26,366 nt of DNA from NCBI GenBank assembly GCA_017743605.1, contig JAGHYO010000008.1:1-26366 (forward strand), given 5' to 3'. This DNA is from Thermoflexus sp. Its GTDB lineage: Bacteria > Chloroflexota > Anaerolineae > Thermoflexales > Thermoflexaceae. The notes below the pieces were generated by a model. It was not told the DNA's origin, ran no database searches, and saw only the letters and a program-made list of their open reading frames with translations. Below, piece after piece: positions 25,828 through 26,366 of the stretch. The first letter of the stretch is position 1. Every line of letters begins with the position of its first letter. The translations under genes were made by a program, and so were the position numbers.

Positions 25828-25910
25828 CGGGGTGATTCGCGTTTTTCGACCACCGGCGGGCTCCCAACGCGGGGGAGCAGCCGGAAGCGGTCTCGCTCCG
25901 GAGGCGTCCG

Positions 25911-26303
25911 ATGGTTAAGCCGGCCCGGCAGGATGAGGAGCTATCCCCGCGGGTCCCATTGGTGACGCTGACGGAGGCAGCAGCCCGACGCTTGCAAGAC
26001 ATCATCCGAGAGAAGAACATCCTCGCACGGCATCTGCGGGTGTTCGTCGCCAGCAGGAGATGTTGCGGGCTTCAGTATGGCATAGGGTTCGAGGATCAGC
26101 CCGCGGAGACAGATCACCGGCTGGAGAGCCAGGGGATCTACCTCTTGGTGGACCCGATCAGCGCCTCGTGTCTGTGGGGCTCGATCATCGATTACATTGA
26201 GGATCCGGCTGGGGGATTCTTCCGGATCCACAACCCGAACGCTCTTTCCTCCTGCGGGAGCAGTCATTCCTCCGGCTCCGGCTGCGGATGTGGTTCTCAT
26301 TGA
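25911..26303 (+). CDS. IscA/ErpA-type iron-sulfur carrier protein with extended Cys tail
   Basis: 130-residue A-type carrier that delivers Fe-S clusters to apoproteins. The first ligand is Cys51 in RCCGLQYGIGF. The family end NPNAxxxCGCG is altered: NPNALSSCGSSHS has Cys115 but Ser in place of the last Cys, and a Gly/Ser spacer then leads to a new CGCG (Cys125, Cys127) before the stop. An extra Cys87 lies in SASCLWG, where relatives often have other residues. The tail looks like a small duplication that moved the CGC motif ten residues outwards. ATG 25911 follows GGAGG. It stands alone, divergent from the SPFH gene; the iron enzymes acnA and the ferritin-like protein are further upstream. Confidence 0.9.
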   Translation: MVKPARQDEELSPRVPLVTLTEAAARRLQDIIREKNILARHLRVFVASRRCCGLQYGIGFEDQPAETDHRLESQGIYLLVDPISASCLWGSIIDYIEDPAGGFFRIHNPNALSSCGSSHSSGSGCGCGSH

Positions 26304-26366
26304 GCAACGAGGGGGCGGGTGGGTTCTTCTGTCCGCCCCCTCGTTGCTCAATGAGAACCACATCCG
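26285..26366. repeat. Perfect 34-base terminal fold-back
   Basis: Bases 26333-26366 are the exact reverse complement of 26285-26318, separated by 14 bases. The first arm includes the last six codons and stop of the IscA-type gene. A natural terminator (stem GAGCAACGAGGGGGCGG) may form the inner part, but perfect pairing through coding sequence up to the very end of the contig suggests a library or assembly fold-back. Confidence 0.85.

Overview
This is a GC-rich bacterial window with tightly packed genes, strong Shine-Dalgarno sites and frequent ATGA/GTGA overlaps. Gene content (bifunctional phosphoglucose/phosphomannose isomerase, GH1 glucosidase, GHL10-type secreted protein with an LPLVMR segment, DrrAB-like ABC pair, SPFH/HTH protein) suggests a probably thermophilic member of the Chloroflexota. 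That placement is inference from gene style; no rRNA or marker tree is available here. The sequence is a draft contig: bases 1-19 are the Nextera/Tn5 mosaic-end adapter, and the last 34 bases are a perfect fold-back of the sequence just upstream.

Layout. (1) 20-6035, minus strand: a metabolic run, in transcription order acetamidase/formamidase, a broken CinA-C (pncC-like) gene, a lysine/saccharopine-dehydrogenase-like enzyme, an ornithine-cyclodeaminase-family enzyme, an SDR with a Tyr-to-His change, a DinB protein and an aldo/keto reductase cut by the contig end. (2) 6036-6565: non-coding, with an AT-rich dyad upstream of the amidase. (3) 6566-9234, minus: GH1 beta-glycosidase, a two-helix membrane protein, then a separately promoted coiled-coil protein with a nuclease-like tail. 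(4) 9376-13608, plus: glycerophosphodiester phosphodiesterase, PGI/PMI, an MntA/HepT toxin-antitoxin pair whose HEPN toxin carries a nonsense codon, and dihydrolipoyl dehydrogenase with a terminator. (5) 13671-17720, minus: winged-helix regulator, polytopic membrane protein, CPBP protease, ABC ATPase, ABC permease and a small unknown protein. The regulator has a near-consensus sigma-70 promoter overlapped by a perfect dyad, which looks like autoregulation. (6) 17953-24346, plus: aconitase, a ferritin-like protein, a DUF433/DUF5615 toxin-antitoxin pair (toxin frameshifted), DNA polymerase III delta', and a secreted GHL10-family protein. (7) 24618-25649, minus: SPFH-domain protein fused to an excisionase-type HTH. 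(8) 25911-26303, plus: IscA/ErpA-type Fe-S protein with an unusual Cys/Ser tail.

The most notable points are the SPFH-HTH fusion bracketed by two copies of one palindrome, the dyad-controlled membrane/ABC locus, and three genes (one CinA-C, two toxins) each broken by one or two single-base lesions while their neighbours are intact. No CRISPR array, insertion sequence, tRNA or rRNA was seen.
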